64,000 nucleotides of DNA from Tritrichomonas musculus (lineage: Eukaryota; Parabasalia; Tritrichomonadida; Tritrichomonadidae): the NCBI GenBank assembly GCA_039105265.1, contig JAPFFF010000022.1:1612001-1676000 (forward strand), in the 5' to 3' direction. This document shows, in pieces, positions 14,672-26,100 of the stretch. The translations under genes were made by a program, and so were the position numbers. Within the stretch, counting starts at the first letter, position 1, and each line of letters begins with the position of its first letter. Below the pieces are notes generated by a model. The model did no database searches. It was not told the origin of the DNA and saw only the letters and a list, made by a program, of their open reading frames with translations.

Positions 14672-17446
14672 TTATACAAGTTCTGGAGGGCCCCAACTTT
14701 CCATATTCTTTAAGAATTCCCCATTTATTTCTTTTGTCTTATTTTGTAATGATGCTGTTTCAACAAGATATTTAATACCTTCTTGTACTGAAATACCTCT
14801 TTCATGAAAGAAGGCAAGAGCATTCTGAGGGTCTCCTAATTGTTGATCTTCAAAAATACTATCCCATAACCCAATAGCTTTTGTAATATCCCAAGTTTTA
14901 TTATTTTTATCAGTCCAGAGTTCACTTTTTAGGCCTTGGTCTTCTTGCTTCCAACCTTCTATCTTTTGAAGAAAATATTCTGTAATTTTTTTGATATTAG
15001 CAAGGAAACAACTCTTTTCAGACGAATAACGTGATGAGTCTCCTTTTTTGATAATATATTCTTCAAAAGATTGACATTTTCTAGCTATTTTATCAAATTT
15101 TTTATAGTCTCGGAAGACTGTCTCAACTTCTATATAATTCTTTAAGTCTAAAGGGTCGGTAATATCTTGATAATATTTATTTGTTGTGTTTGCTATCTCT
15201 TCTGGGAGTTCAATTTCTTCCGGAAGGTTTGATGAATTAAAAGTTTTTTTATACCACCAAGATATATCTTCTTCAACAAACTCATGATGAAAATCATTGT
15301 TGAATATAAAAACAAACCTATCACTTTCTGGATCAGGATTTCCAAAACCTTGTAAATATGCTTGTTTTATCTGCAAATACAGCTTTATTTCCTTATCTTT
15401 CTTACAATGACCAGCTATATCTTCCCAAGTAGCAATCCCAGGATATCTTTTGACCAAAGCTTGTATATTCGGATCTTTTGACCATTTCTCTTTTCGGGCA
15501 GTAAATTTGGCTAATTCTTCATCCAACATTTTGATAACACCATCATAATTACATTCTGGGTCATCCAACAAATCAATTTTCTTCTCATTCTGAAGAAAGA
15601 AATGCGGCTGATATTTGATTAATTCCATAGTTTTTGGATAAACTTTCTCTACATATTCACTGACTACTTTCTTGAAATTGAAGTGCTTTTTCACAACTAC
15701 TACAAAATATACAAAAGGTCTGCATCTTTTAATCAAATCATTTTTTTGTATTGATAATTGTTTTAGTTTTGGTAATTCGTTTTCTATTTCCTCTCTTAAT
15801 TGTTTTAAAGCTGCGTCTGCATCTCCTTTGTTTTCATTCTTCAAAGCAATATATTTTCCATCTAAGCCATTATCAATTGTAACATTTACATTAGGATCAT
15901 TAGAATTTTTGAGATGAAGAGGCATATCTACCCATATCTTTGTCTTAAATATATTTATCCATTCATCATATAATTGTTTCCAAGCAGCCTCTGACTTTGC
16001 AGCATCGACATTTATTTTTTGTATTGCCTGATCTTGAGGTAATTGAGAATATTCATCATATTTTTTCTGAACATCTTCTTCCTGATATTTTGGGAAATCT
16101 CTACCGAGCCATTCTTTGATTAAACTTCTAATGTTTTTATCTTTTGTAATATCTCTTTGAAAATCAACATCTACTTTAACAACTTTTTCTTTTTCAGATT
16201 TGATAACCTGCCAATTTTGAACCATAAAAGCAGCGGCATCTTTGATTCTCTTTTCTATTCCTGCTTTTGTTTCTAGAATATCATTCTCTGTTGATAAATA
16301 TATTTTCTTATATTGTTCTGCCATATACTGTTCAATATCTTGAGCTCCATTAAATATTGATATTATATTATCTATTTCTCTTTCCGCATAAATGCGTTGT
16401 TGACTGGCTAAATAAGCATCCCAATCTTGCTTAAATTGTTCAAAATTTATTTGGTCGATATGCTGATTTGCATAATATCCTGCATCATCATATAATTTAA
16501 TAGCTTGTTCTTTTATCATCTCATTACCAACAACGCATTTATTCCATTCTAAGTGCTTTAGTCTTTCTATGACCTGTAATTGTACAAAAGGATTATTGGC
16601 AGAAGCATATTCTCTAGCTAAATTATATCCTGTTAACCTGTGACCATGTGATTGAAGAACCAAAACAGCATAAGAAACTAATAAAATAGGCAGACTTTTC
16701 TTTAATATTGCTTCACCGTTCTCTTTCGTTAAAAAATTATCATTATTTTTTTCACCATTAACGTAACTCCAAAAGGTTGCTGCTTGAGTTTCTTGTGTTT
16801 GAGAATCACCGTCAAATGTGAAATCCCAGAGAATAGGAAGAAAATCAGAAGCTTGAACAATAATTAGGTCTCCTTTGACGTTATTGAATAAATTAATTGC
16901 CGGATTAGACTCTGTTTTAGCCTGCCAATCTGGAATTTCACAACCTTTGACTTCTTTCAAAAAATCATCAACCATCTTATAATATATAACATAATGAGCT
17001 CTCCTTGCTGAGAAAATACAATTTTCTGGCTTCATATATTCATTCAACTTTTCTTCAAAACACAGGGGAGATTGGTATGCTTTCTTCCAAATACGGAAAT
17101 AATATCTTGCTTCATTTTCTGTCCAACCAACTTGGTCGATAAGGTCTGCATAATTTGCAGGATAATCTAAACCTAATTTTTTATATCTTTCTTCTTGTAT
17201 AGTTTTAATCACATTGTCTAAATTATCAGCAGCATCAATATGAAATTCAATATTAGATTTATTTTCCTGAATGTTGTATGTTTCCCAAGTACTTAATGTT
17301 GCTGTTTCGATTAAGAGTCTGCAGGCATATTCACGGTCCTCTTCTGAAGTTAAAGCATCAATCCAATTTACTATTTCATTATTTGCTAGTACAGAACAAT
17401 TCGTTTGCATAAAAGTTTTTAATCCATCTACTGAGACAGCCGACAT
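14672..17446 (-). CDS. Large helical protein, probable structural or tegument-like
   Basis: 924 residues, strongly predicted alpha-helical by eye with many Trp, Gln, Lys and Glu, and no recognised catalytic motif. It occupies the right end of element A1. The giant gene of A2 and the 1719-residue protein of element C may be its functional counterparts: all are very long, helical and unassigned. Its frame runs on past the stop (see the adjoining entry). The start at 17446 (MSAVSVDGLK) is the first ATG after AT-rich intergenic DNA. Confidence 0.65.
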   Translation of the reverse strand: MSAVSVDGLKTFMQTNCSVLANNEIVNWIDALTSEEDREYACRLLIETATLSTWETYNIQENKSNIEFHIDAADNLDNVIKTIQEERYKKLGLDYPANYADLIDQVGWTENEARYYFRIWKKAYQSPLCFEEKLNEYMKPENCIFSARRAHYVIYYKMVDDFLKEVKGCEIPDWQAKTESNPAINLFNNVKGDLIIVQASDFLPILWDFTFDGDSQTQETQAATFWSYVNGEKNNDNFLTKENGEAILKKSLPILLVSYAVLVLQSHGHRLTGYNLAREYASANNPFVQLQVIERLKHLEWNKCVVGNEMIKEQAIKLYDDAGYYANQHIDQINFEQFKQDWDAYLASQQRIYAEREIDNIISIFNGAQDIEQYMAEQYKKIYLSTENDILETKAGIEKRIKDAAAFMVQNWQVIKSEKEKVVKVDVDFQRDITKDKNIRSLIKEWLGRDFPKYQEEDVQKKYDEYSQLPQDQAIQKINVDAAKSEAAWKQLYDEWINIFKTKIWVDMPLHLKNSNDPNVNVTIDNGLDGKYIALKNENKGDADAALKQLREEIENELPKLKQLSIQKNDLIKRCRPFVYFVVVVKKHFNFKKVVSEYVEKVYPKTMELIKYQPHFFLQNEKKIDLLDDPECNYDGVIKMLDEELAKFTARKEKWSKDPNIQALVKRYPGIATWEDIAGHCKKDKEIKLYLQIKQAYLQGFGNPDPESDRFVFIFNNDFHHEFVEEDISWWYKKTFNSSNLPEEIELPEEIANTTNKYYQDITDPLDLKNYIEVETVFRDYKKFDKIARKCQSFEEYIIKKGDSSRYSSEKSCFLANIKKITEYFLQKIEGWKQEDQGLKSELWTDKNNKTWDITKAIGLWDSIFEDQQLGDPQNALAFFHERGISVQEGIKYLVETASLQNKTKEINGEFLKNMESWGPPELV

Positions 17447-17530
17447 TCTTTATCAGATTTTAAATATAAATAAATTTTAATCATAGGTTTTTAAGCTATT
17501 TTTTATATAATTTTTCGTCTCAACAACTTC

Positions 17531-17639
17531 AAAACAACCAATTTTAGACCATTTATAGGCTTGAATAGGGCATCAACTAGGGGTCTTCTACAAGCTGTAA
17601 AACAACCAATTTTAGGCCATTTATAGGCTTGAATAGGGC
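17531..17639. repeat. Subterminal direct repeat of A1, two 41-bp copies
   Basis: Copies at 17531-17571 and 17599-17639 share AAAACAACCAATTTTAG followed by a CCATTTATAGGCTTGAA stretch, differing at one position. They lie 70-175 bp inside the right terminus, where element C also has short tandem repeats. A protein-binding function at the element end is possible. Confidence 0.85.
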
Positions 17640-17706
17640 GTAAATGGAGGGATTATTTGACAGACCGAAGGGACGTTAAATAATCACGCCATTTATATAT
17701 ACTACT
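17640..17706. mobile_element. Right terminus of element A1
   Basis: Ends ACTACT. Read inward the sequence starts AGTAGTATATATAAATGG, comparable to the B start (AGTAGTAATACT) and the C start (AGTAGTGATAGTG). A hairpin with arms GATTATTT and AAATAATC lies within it. The adjacent hexamer TTAATA (17707-17712) would be the target duplication, but its partner is outside the window. Confidence 0.65.
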
Positions 17707-18803
17707 TTAATACAAATAACTTTTTATTTGGATGATTAATGAATTTTGAAGGAGTTTCATAAGTTGAATTGAAATAATTATTGAATTTTGAAGCAGCAAC
17801 CATAAAATCATAATAATCTTGTAAATCATTGAATTTAACTTTACTCATATCATTAGAATTATTATTAATACCTTGTTCTTTCAATTTTGTATCAATTGAA
17901 CTTCTGAAAGTTGATTCATTTTGATTACTATTTTCTTGTTGTTGAATCCATTGTTTCAAATTTTCATGAAGCATATGAAATTGAGATTGACGATTTTCAT
18001 TTTGATTGGTATTAATTAAATGTGAATTTTCAAGTAAAGTTTCAACAACATGTCTTGTACCGTCTTCAAGTTCTTCAGCATTTTGAAGTTCTTTCCACTT
18101 TTTAAATAATCTCAATGTATCAATATATTCAAGATTAATATCATCTAACATTTTTTTACCATTTGGTCCAATTGTTGTAAATGTTTCCCAACTTTTTGGA
18201 GTGTCTTCAGAAAAAGCATGATTGAATTTATTCAAAGTTGGAATAATTTGAAAATAAATTTTTAAATCATTCAAATCTTTAATTTTCTGAACTTCAGAAG
18301 CATCATAATCATCTGGATGTTCAGTCATAAATTTTTGAATTAATGCTTCACGAGCTGCTTTTGTATTTGCATTCAATGTTTTTGATTCTTCAATTTCATC
18401 ATTTAATTCATCTAATTTTACAGTTGGAATTTCAGTTAATAAATCATCTATTGATGGATATTCTTTTTTCAATTTATGTTTTTCTCTAACTTTTGGTAAA
18501 TAATCTAATACAAATTCAATTCTTACCAATCTATCTAATAGATTTATATTTTCACCTTGAGAACTAGCGCTAATAAAATTGTTTAAATATTCAAAAGATA
18601 ATGAATTATAAAAATTGTCTTGTTGTTGTAAAGCAGTTAATTTTTGAATTACTTTGAAAAATCTTGATATTAAATCAACACTATCAAGAGAATCAATATA
18701 TTGTTGATATTTTTTATAAATTTCTGCATTTTGAGTTAATAATTGAAGTTTTGTGGTTTCAAATACTTTCTTTTTTGTATCTTCATCACCATTTAATTTT
18801 GTA
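17702..18803 (-). pseudogene. C-terminal part of giant A2 gene, cut by A1 and by a transposon
   Basis: The frame is open from 18803 to the TAG at 17702-17704, but that stop comes from the A1 terminus (AGTAGT), so the protein originally continued. At the other end the frame continues in the piece ending at 20488: the words FEEYTKL here and KQIFEE there join across the 1.66-kb insertion, which left a TATTCTTCAA duplication. The sequence is helical and Asn/Gln-rich with coiled-coil character. No recognised domain. Together with 20488-24926 it would have encoded more than 1,800 residues. Confidence 0.7.
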
Positions 18804-18813
18804 TATTCTTCAA

Positions 18814-20477
18814 AAGGTATGGAAACTTCTATCCACTCGACAGATCATTTTTCTTTCAAAATATAATTTTTTTAATGATGGTATTAATGATAAATATAAT
18901 ATAAAAAAGATATATTTTTCGAGAGGAATTTAAGATAAAAATAAATTATTTTTTTGTTAAAAATTGAATTCTAATCTGGTTATCTTAATTCAAAAAACTA
19001 TTTTTTATTAATTTTTTAATTATATTATTTTTAAATATAATTATATAAGTAATTTATATTTCATGAGGAAGAACTCGAAATTTATCTTTTTTTATATTCA
19101 TATCACAAATGATATGAATTATTTTAACCTAAAAGGCGAATTTTTTTTACCTAAAAGGCGAATTTCAAAATTTTGAAAATTATTAGTTTATGAAGGAAAT
19201 TGTTTTCTAATTTTCTTCATATTTATATTAAAAATTCTATTCTCAATTCGTTCAAATCACTTTTTCCACTTTTATTGTTTATTATAAAGCATCGTGGATA
19301 AGCAAACCAAGCAAAGATTATTCATTTTTAATATTTTTTCCTAAAACTCAAGCAAATTCGCCAAATTTACTGAATAAAAGCGATTTACAAAATAACTATC
19401 GTACAAATTCCAGCACATAGTTGACATGATGAAAAAACTATCGATAATTTATTTATTTATAAGAAAAATAAAACATACTGGAATTAATAAAAGAATTATT
19501 TTGTAAATCGCTTTTATTTAGTGAGTTTTTTGAATTTGCTTGAGCTTTAGGAAAAGACATTCTAAAATAATTATCTTTGCATGGTTTACTTTTCCACGTT
19601 GCGCTGGGATATACCTAAGAATTGTTTTGTAAACTACTCTTATTTAGTTATTTTGTTGAGTTTATTTGTGTCTTTGGAAGAAATACTATAAAAAAATAAA
19701 TTAACCTTTTTGGTCAAAAAAATTTCATCTTTATTGGTCAATTATAAAATTCATATCATCAATGATATGAACTATACAAAAAATTGATAACATCATATAA
19801 GATCTCCAAATCCACTCGAAAAACATGGCCTTTTTTTATTTTATTTTCTAATAAATAAAAAAATTAAGAACATATAAAAAAATTAAAAACTTTTGTCGAC
19901 TCATTCATCTTTAAATTGATTTTTTCTTAAAAAAACATTTTTTTCTCATTATGCATTTTATAAGATTTGAAATAAGCACTTTCATGCTATTTTTAAATAT
20001 GTTAATAATATGATAAAACAATATTAGACATATATTAAACTTTGATGAGGTTTTTTCCGTTGATCAAAAATTGCAAATTTTTGAAATTCATTTTTTCTTT
20101 GTTTTTCAGTAATAAAATTAAAATTATATTTTTTTGAATTTATATTTATTCTACAAATATTATATACATGACGATGGATTGATTTTTAATAAAAAATGAT
20201 CAATATTCAAGCTTTTTTTGCATAAAATAAAATTGAATTGAAAAAGAGTTTCCATACCTTTGTAAAAAGAGTGTTTATACTCGAAGTTCTCTAAATAGTA
20301 GAATTTTATAAATATAAATAAATTAATTCAATAATTAAAAACATGTTTAAAAAGATTAAATTATTAAAAATTAAATTTTTAAAATATTCAATCTTTGATC
20401 TAGAAAGTTATTCTCATTGAAATTATAGCGTTTGCTTTTTTACTTCAAAATAGATAGAAAAAGAGTTTCCATACCTT
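18814..20477. mobile_element. 1.66-kb non-autonomous DNA transposon (MULE-like) in the A2 gene
   Basis: Starts AAGGTATGGAAACT and ends with its exact inverse AGTTTCCATACCTT, a 14-bp TIR. It is flanked by TATTCTTCAA at 18804-18813 and 20478-20487 (9-10-bp duplication), and removing it restores the reading frame of the host gene. The duplication size fits Mutator-like elements. No transposase reading frame of useful length is present. A second copy of the end sequence lies 217 bp inside the right end (20246-20260), perhaps a terminal duplication. Confidence 0.85.
19289..19602. repeat. Fold-back element inside the 1.66-kb transposon
   Basis: Arms at about 19289-19405 and 19487-19602 are inverted copies at roughly 80 percent identity (shared words: AATAAAAGCGATTTACAAAA, CTCAAGCAAATTC, TGCAAAGAT). 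The centre is about 80 bp. It could be a separate MITE that jumped into the transposon, or an internal palindrome of it. Confidence 0.75.
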
Positions 20478-20487
20478 TATTCTTCAA

Positions 20488-22195
20488 AAATTTGTTTATC
20501 ATCTTTTCCTTGAAAATTTTGTTGATTTTTAAATTCACTGCAATTTGTTTCAGAAGCAGGTTGTTTTGTTTTAATCAAATATTTATGAATTTCAATCATT
20601 GCTTTCATATACCAATATTTTTGTTGATAACTTTGTTGAGGTAAAAAATCATCAAGTTCAATATTTGAATTTAATTCATCATTATATTCTTTTAATGTTG
20701 AATAAGCTTTGAAATAATCATCTAAATCTTTTTGTTGAATATTTTTCAAATCATCATTTGTTAAATCAGTATTTTGATATCTTCTTCTTAAATTTTCAAT
20801 AGCTGCATTTTTAGAAGTTGAATTTGATTTAAATTTAGTTAATTTATTTTGAATGGAATCATAAAAACTTTTAATATTTTCAACTGCAGCTTCATTAATA
20901 AATGATGAAACTTCAAAATTTTGAAAATCATTATTTAATTCTTGATAATTTGAATCATTTTCACCTAATAAATTACGAATTGCATTCAATACTGTTTTGA
21001 TTTTATCTTTATTGATATCATACAAATATTTGAAAACATAATTTTCATATTCATCTTTTGTATTATAAGGTAATAATTCAGTTATTGAAATATTTGTACC
21101 ATATTTTGAATTAATTCTACCAAGAAAACCAACTTTCAGAGAATCCAATGATTTTTTATCTTTTGTTTTTTCATCAAAATGTTGTCTCAATTCATAATAA
21201 ATTTGTTTAGGATTTTTACCTGAATCTCTTTTTTGTTTCCATTGTTCAGCATAATTAACTGCATCTGTATTTGATAAAGCTCTCAAATCTTCAACAATTT
21301 TATTATATTCTCTTTCATAATATTGTGAAACTGTATTTTCACAATATTTTGTCAAATCAGCTTCAGTTCCTTGTAGCATCCAAAATTTAATTGCATCAAT
21401 ATTGAAAGGAACATCAGGATAAGCAGTTTGATAATCTGATAATATTTGTTCAGTTCTAATAAGTCTAACATGTGAATTTGATAAATCATTTAAAAAATTA
21501 TTTAAATCACTTTCAGAAGTAATTGAATTAACTTTATCATCAATTTTTGAAAGTTGTGAAAACCAAGAATTTTCATTTTTAAATTCATTTATTGTATTTT
21601 GTTTAGTTATCTCAAAAGTTGAATTTTTAACAGGAACACTCATAACACCATTTGATTTTGTAGAAGGAACAAGAGGATTTTTAATTGTTGTTGAAGGATA
21701 TTTTGATAAAACAGCTTTTTCAATTGAATCTTTAACCAAATTATGAATTTTGACATTCTGTAAAGGAACTGAATTTTCTGGGTTTTCTTTTGGTGCTTGT
21801 GATTTAGTTTTCAAAATTGGTTGAGAAACAACATTTGATATTGGATTTTGTTGTGGTTGGAATTGTCTTAAGAAATTATTTGTGTATGGCAAAGGATTTT
21901 GACCTAATTGATTTCTTTCTTCTTGTGATAATTCAGTTCGAAAAGGTGCTATGTCAGCAATATTATTGAGAGTTTTATATTCATTAATTTGTGAAAGATA
22001 AAATTGTTCAGAATTTGATTCACCTTTTTTAGTATTTGTTGCTTGTTGTAATTGTGAATAATCTGAAAAAAGTGGTTGATTATTTTTGATATGAAAATAA
22101 TAAAACAAAATTTCATTATTTAATTGACAAATCCAATCTTTCAAATCAAATAAATGACTTGAAAAATCTAAAACACTTGGTCCTGAATTTTGCAA
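20488..22195 (-). pseudogene. Middle part of giant A2 gene
   Basis: About 570 residues in one frame, highly Asn/Gln/Ser-rich with helical stretches (for example KDDLKNIQQKDLDDYFKAYS just before the C-terminal end). Upstream the same frame is closed by TGA near 22203, while the N-terminal part runs in another frame to 22146, overlapping by 50 bp. A single-base indel near 22195-22203 explains both. Downstream it is interrupted by the transposon at 20477. Confidence 0.7.
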
Positions 22196-24926
22196 ATAAT
22201 TTATTCAAAAATTTAACTATTGGATAAGATAATAAATAACTTGGAATTGAATGAATATCACCACCAAATCGACTATTTATTTGTTCTTTTGTTTGTAAAG
22301 GAACTTCATTTCCTTCAAATTTGTTATGATATTCTTGATAAAATTGATAATAATCATCACATAATTTTTCAATGATTCTATTTGGAAATTTCATATTCAT
22401 TGAATACATTGAATAACTATATTCAATAATCCATTTGAAATCTTTTTCAGAAAAAATTGTTTGTTGTTGTTGTTGTTGATTATTTTCAATTGAATTCATA
22501 ACTTGTTGATTTGTTTGTGGATTACTTTCAGGTAAAATTGCATTTTGACAACGTTGATTAATTTTGATAAAAACATCTTTCCAAGAATTTTTATAATCTT
22601 TTTGAGTTTCTGACATTAATGTATTGACTTGAGAAATTGGATTATTTTGAATTAATGACTCATAATATCTTGCAATTACAGAATATGCATGAAATAGACT
22701 TTCATCTGAAATTGAATCATTTTGTGAAAATAATTGTTGAATTGTTTTTGTTGTGAAAACTTGTTGAGGGTTTGAAACCAATATATTGAATAAAACTGCA
22801 ATTGGGAATAATTTAACAAATCTATTATAACCTAACAAATCATCTTCAAAAATTTGATGTGCATCAGACCAAAAAGTCATATTTACAAGTTCTGGAATTA
22901 AATTTCTAAACTCATCAATCATTACAAGATAATATTCATTTTCATCTTGAATTTGATTATTTGATTGAGCAGAATAAATTCGACCAAATAATGAAACAGC
23001 TTCAGAAAAAAGTTCTCGTTTTTTGCTTTGAAAAATTGACCAATCTCTTGATAAATTTTGTATTTCCCAATTCTCTGAATTAGGAGTTGGTTGAGTTGGT
23101 TGTTGAGTTGGTTGAGAAACTGGTTGAATATTTTGAATTGATTGTTGAGTTGGTTGAGTTGGATGATGATTCAAAAGATTTTGAACATCCAAAGGATTAT
23201 TTGAATTTTGAATTGTTTGTTGGTCAGAAGCAATTTGTTGATTTTCTTGAGTTTGATGTTGAATTCTATTCAATAATTCATTTGGAGTGGTATTGAATTT
23301 TTTTGCAATTTCATTCCAAACAGTTTGAATATTTTGAAATCGATTCAACATTGCAAAAAATGAAATTGGTGGAGCTAAATTTGAATTGTAAAATATAAAT
23401 AATTGACCTGTTTGAGAGCAAAGTTGTTCATCTGATAAAATTGTGGATACAGAATTTAATAATTTTGATAATTGTGTCATATCTGGGCAATAATTCCAGA
23501 AAATATCACCAATTTTATCATCATCATTGAAATATTTCTGAAGAACTTGATACATATTTGAGAGATTTTCATTCATACGAGGTTGAGAAATATATTCATT
23601 AAATAATTCAATTTGATTGTAAGCATTATCAAGATTACCAAATTTGATAAAACAATCTATAATTGAAATCTTATTAGAATTGATATTCATCATATTAAAA
23701 CTTTTCATACTGAACCTCAAATAATCACAATATTCACGGAACTTCCGAATTTTATCAGTTTCAGCCCCTGAAATATGGATATCATCATCTTTTATTTGAA
23801 TATTTTCCCATTTTTTGAAAGTTGAATAAATATTTTGAATAACATTAAATTTTTCTTGTGGAGAACCTTGATTTGAATTCAAATATATATCAATTTGATT
23901 GGGTTGTTCATCATTTCCATAATACCAACATAATTCAATATATGATTTCATTTGTTGTAGTAAAATCATTGGGTCTTGAGGAGGTGGTGAATCAATACTT
24001 AATATTTGAATTTTCCTTGAATTTCTCTTTTTTGGTTGAACAATTACTTCTTGAGCAGTAATATGAGAACCTCTATTATTCAAAATATTATTAATTGAAG
24101 TTGAATTATTAAAATTTGAATAATAATTTTTAATCAAATTTGAATTTTGAGTTGAAACATTAATACCATTTTTATTAAATTCACTAATGAAAAATTGAAT
24201 TAAATCATCAAAACTATTATTGTGTGAAAGAACCATATCTTGAAAAGGAATTTTTTGAGAAGGTTGAAAAGCTTCACAATATTTTTTGTAAAGAAGGAAT
24301 GCAATAAAGTATTTAATTATATTTGTTGGTTCATTTTGATAAATTGACCAAGCAGCAAAAGTAATTAAAAAATTGTCAGATTTCAATTCTTCTACTGAAT
24401 AAGTTTCTCTTATTTCTTTTTCGAATTGAGAACATTGTTTTATATAATTTATTGATTTATCTAAAAATTGATTAGCTTGAGAAAAATCATTATTAAAATT
24501 CTTTGATATTGGTTGAATTGAATCATTCAAATAATTCATTGCATCATCATAATTTGGGGTTTGTACAACAATAGAATATAATTCAATTATTTTTCTAACC
24601 ATTTTCCAAAAATCATGAAATTGTTCTGGAGTTTTTGAAGTTCCTGTATAAAATGTTTCAATAAATAACGCAATATTTTGAATATAATTAGGATTATTTT
24701 CTTGTAAACCTAACAAATTATTAATTTCCAATACTGAAGGTAAAACAATTAAAATGTCTATAGAAGGAGTATAATTTTCACGATTATCTGCTTGAGAAGT
24801 TTGAATAAAATTTTCTTGATTAAATTCAATACCGTGTGAATTGAAATAAGATTGAATATCATTCATTTCATCAGGATGGTTTGAATTCATCCAATTCCAT
24901 GCATTTTGAAAATCTTCTAAAGTCAT
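22146..24926 (-). pseudogene. N-terminal part of giant A2 gene
   Basis: About 926 residues starting MTLEDFQNAWNWMNSNHP, Asn/Gln-rich and predicted helical, with a poly-Gln tract (NNQQQQQQ) and a repeated QPTQQ segment near the middle. The last about 15 residues (after KFLNK) are read out of frame because of an indel that separates it from the piece ending at 20488. ATTTTT boxes precede the ATG. No catalytic motif. Probably a structural or assembly protein of the element, comparable in size to the largest C proteins. Confidence 0.7.
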
Positions 24927-25041
24927 TTTTTTGTTTAAAAATAATTAAAAAATAATTAAAAATTTGAATTTATAATACAAAACAAAAATAAAAATATTTA
25001 AAAATTAAATTAGTTTATTGAAAAACTTTGAAAATTATTAA

Positions 25042-26100
25042 TTAAGTTTGATTCAAGATATTGAAGATTTGTTGGAGCTGAGAAAGATTTCCTTGAATCT
25101 CTTGAATCTTCTTCTTTCGGTCTTCAATTTCTCTTCTCTTAAGTTCAATTTGGTTCTTCAGGTCTTGAATACCGTTCTCAAAGTTGGATATTTCATCATT
25201 CAATCCTTGAACTTGGGTTCTGAGCTCTTTTTCATTTTCTTTCATCAAATTTGGATTTGAATGAATTATTTTGGTCAATTTTTTCACCATATCCAACAAT
25301 TCGTTCTTGGATTTCTTTGCCTCTTCCACAACTTCTTTTTGTTGAACCACTTTTTTCTCAGCTTCTTCATTTTGGGATTGAAGTTGTTTGGTAGCATTGA
25401 GAACTTCTTCTTCATTCTCTTTTGGACTAATTTGTGGAACTGGGAGAACTTTTTGTGGAACTGGGAGAGACATTGTGAAATTCCAATCCGTTAGGTCTTC
25501 GTCGTTATCAAAATTCATGAATCTCATTGAAACTTCTTTTGAGAGCAGATTCATGAATTCTTTACCTCTTTTGCTGAGACAAATATTCATGTAATAGAAA
25601 ACAGAAACGGATTGAATCACTAATCCAAAAACGTATTTCCAGAGATTTCCAATGTGGTTTGAGTGCTTTTGTCTTTCATCGAATAGTTTTCCTTCAAATG
25701 AATCGACCATAATTTGGCAATTGTCTATCAAAGGGTACATTTGAGCTGCTTCAATTGTTCCATTGACTACTTCTTTAACAATTTTGTTCAGGTAAGTTAT
25801 CAAATAAACGTATTCATCTTTAATCATGGGACCTTCTTTTTCAAGATTACTGAAATATAACTGAACTTTTTCTTTGAATTCATCACAACTTTGGAACCTT
25901 TTACCTGAACATTTTCTGAGTATAATTGGATTTTTCACACCTTTGATATCTCTTGGACTGAATACTACTTTTGGTTCAATAATTCTTTGTGGAACTTTCA
26001 ATGGAACGAATTCTTGTCTCTGAAACGGTTCTGGAACGGATTTTGCTACTTCTTGGGCTTTGGAATTCAATACTTTTCTATTTTCAACTTTTTTGTGAGA
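25042..26100 (-). CDS. Coiled-coil protein, in frame behind the 26101-26379 gene
   Basis: About 350 residues with a long C-terminal coiled coil (residues about 215-342) and a basic, Pro/Val-rich N-terminus (VPLKVPQRIIEPKVVFSPRD). There is no ATG near the beginning; the frame is open back to the TAA at 26101-26103, which is the stop of the preceding reading frame in the same phase. The simplest reading is one gene of about 446 residues, 25042-26379, with one stop mutation. Function unknown. Confidence 0.55.
   Translation of the reverse strand, partial: SHKKVENRKVLNSKAQEVAKSVPEPFQRQEFVPLKVPQRIIEPKVVFSPRDIKGVKNPIILRKCSGKRFQSCDEFKEKVQLYFSNLEKEGPMIKDEYVYLITYLNKIVKEVVNGTIEAAQMYPLIDNCQIMVDSFEGKLFDERQKHSNHIGNLWKYVFGLVIQSVSVFYYMNICLSKRGKEFMNLLSKEVSMRFMNFDNDEDLTDWNFTMSLPVPQKVLPVPQISPKENEEEVLNATKQLQSQNEEAEKKVVQQKEVVEEAKKSKNELLDMVKKLTKIIHSNPNLMKENEKELRTQVQGLNDEISNFENGIQDLKNQIELKRREIEDRKKKIQEIQGNLSQLQQIFNILNQT

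Larger units (their letters stand above)
1..17706. mobile_element. Polinton/Maverick element A1, left end outside window
   Basis: This stretch carries a full virion and integration gene set (capsid, penton-like, protease, ATPase, integrase) mostly on the minus strand. The right end is placed at ACTACT (17701-17706), because the inverted form AGTAGT is also how elements B and C begin and because the A2 gene to its right is cut exactly there, its stop codon being supplied by the A1 terminus. No AGTAGT start or second copy of the candidate target duplication TTAATA was seen at the left, so the left end is assumed to be beyond position 1. No PolB is visible in this part, but one could lie outside. 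Base composition is strongly AT-rich, like A2 and unlike B and C. Confidence 0.75.

Noticed and set aside
20477-22195. Independent gene starting near 22195
   Set aside because: The frame lacks an ATG at its start and is best explained as a frameshifted continuation of 22146-24926.
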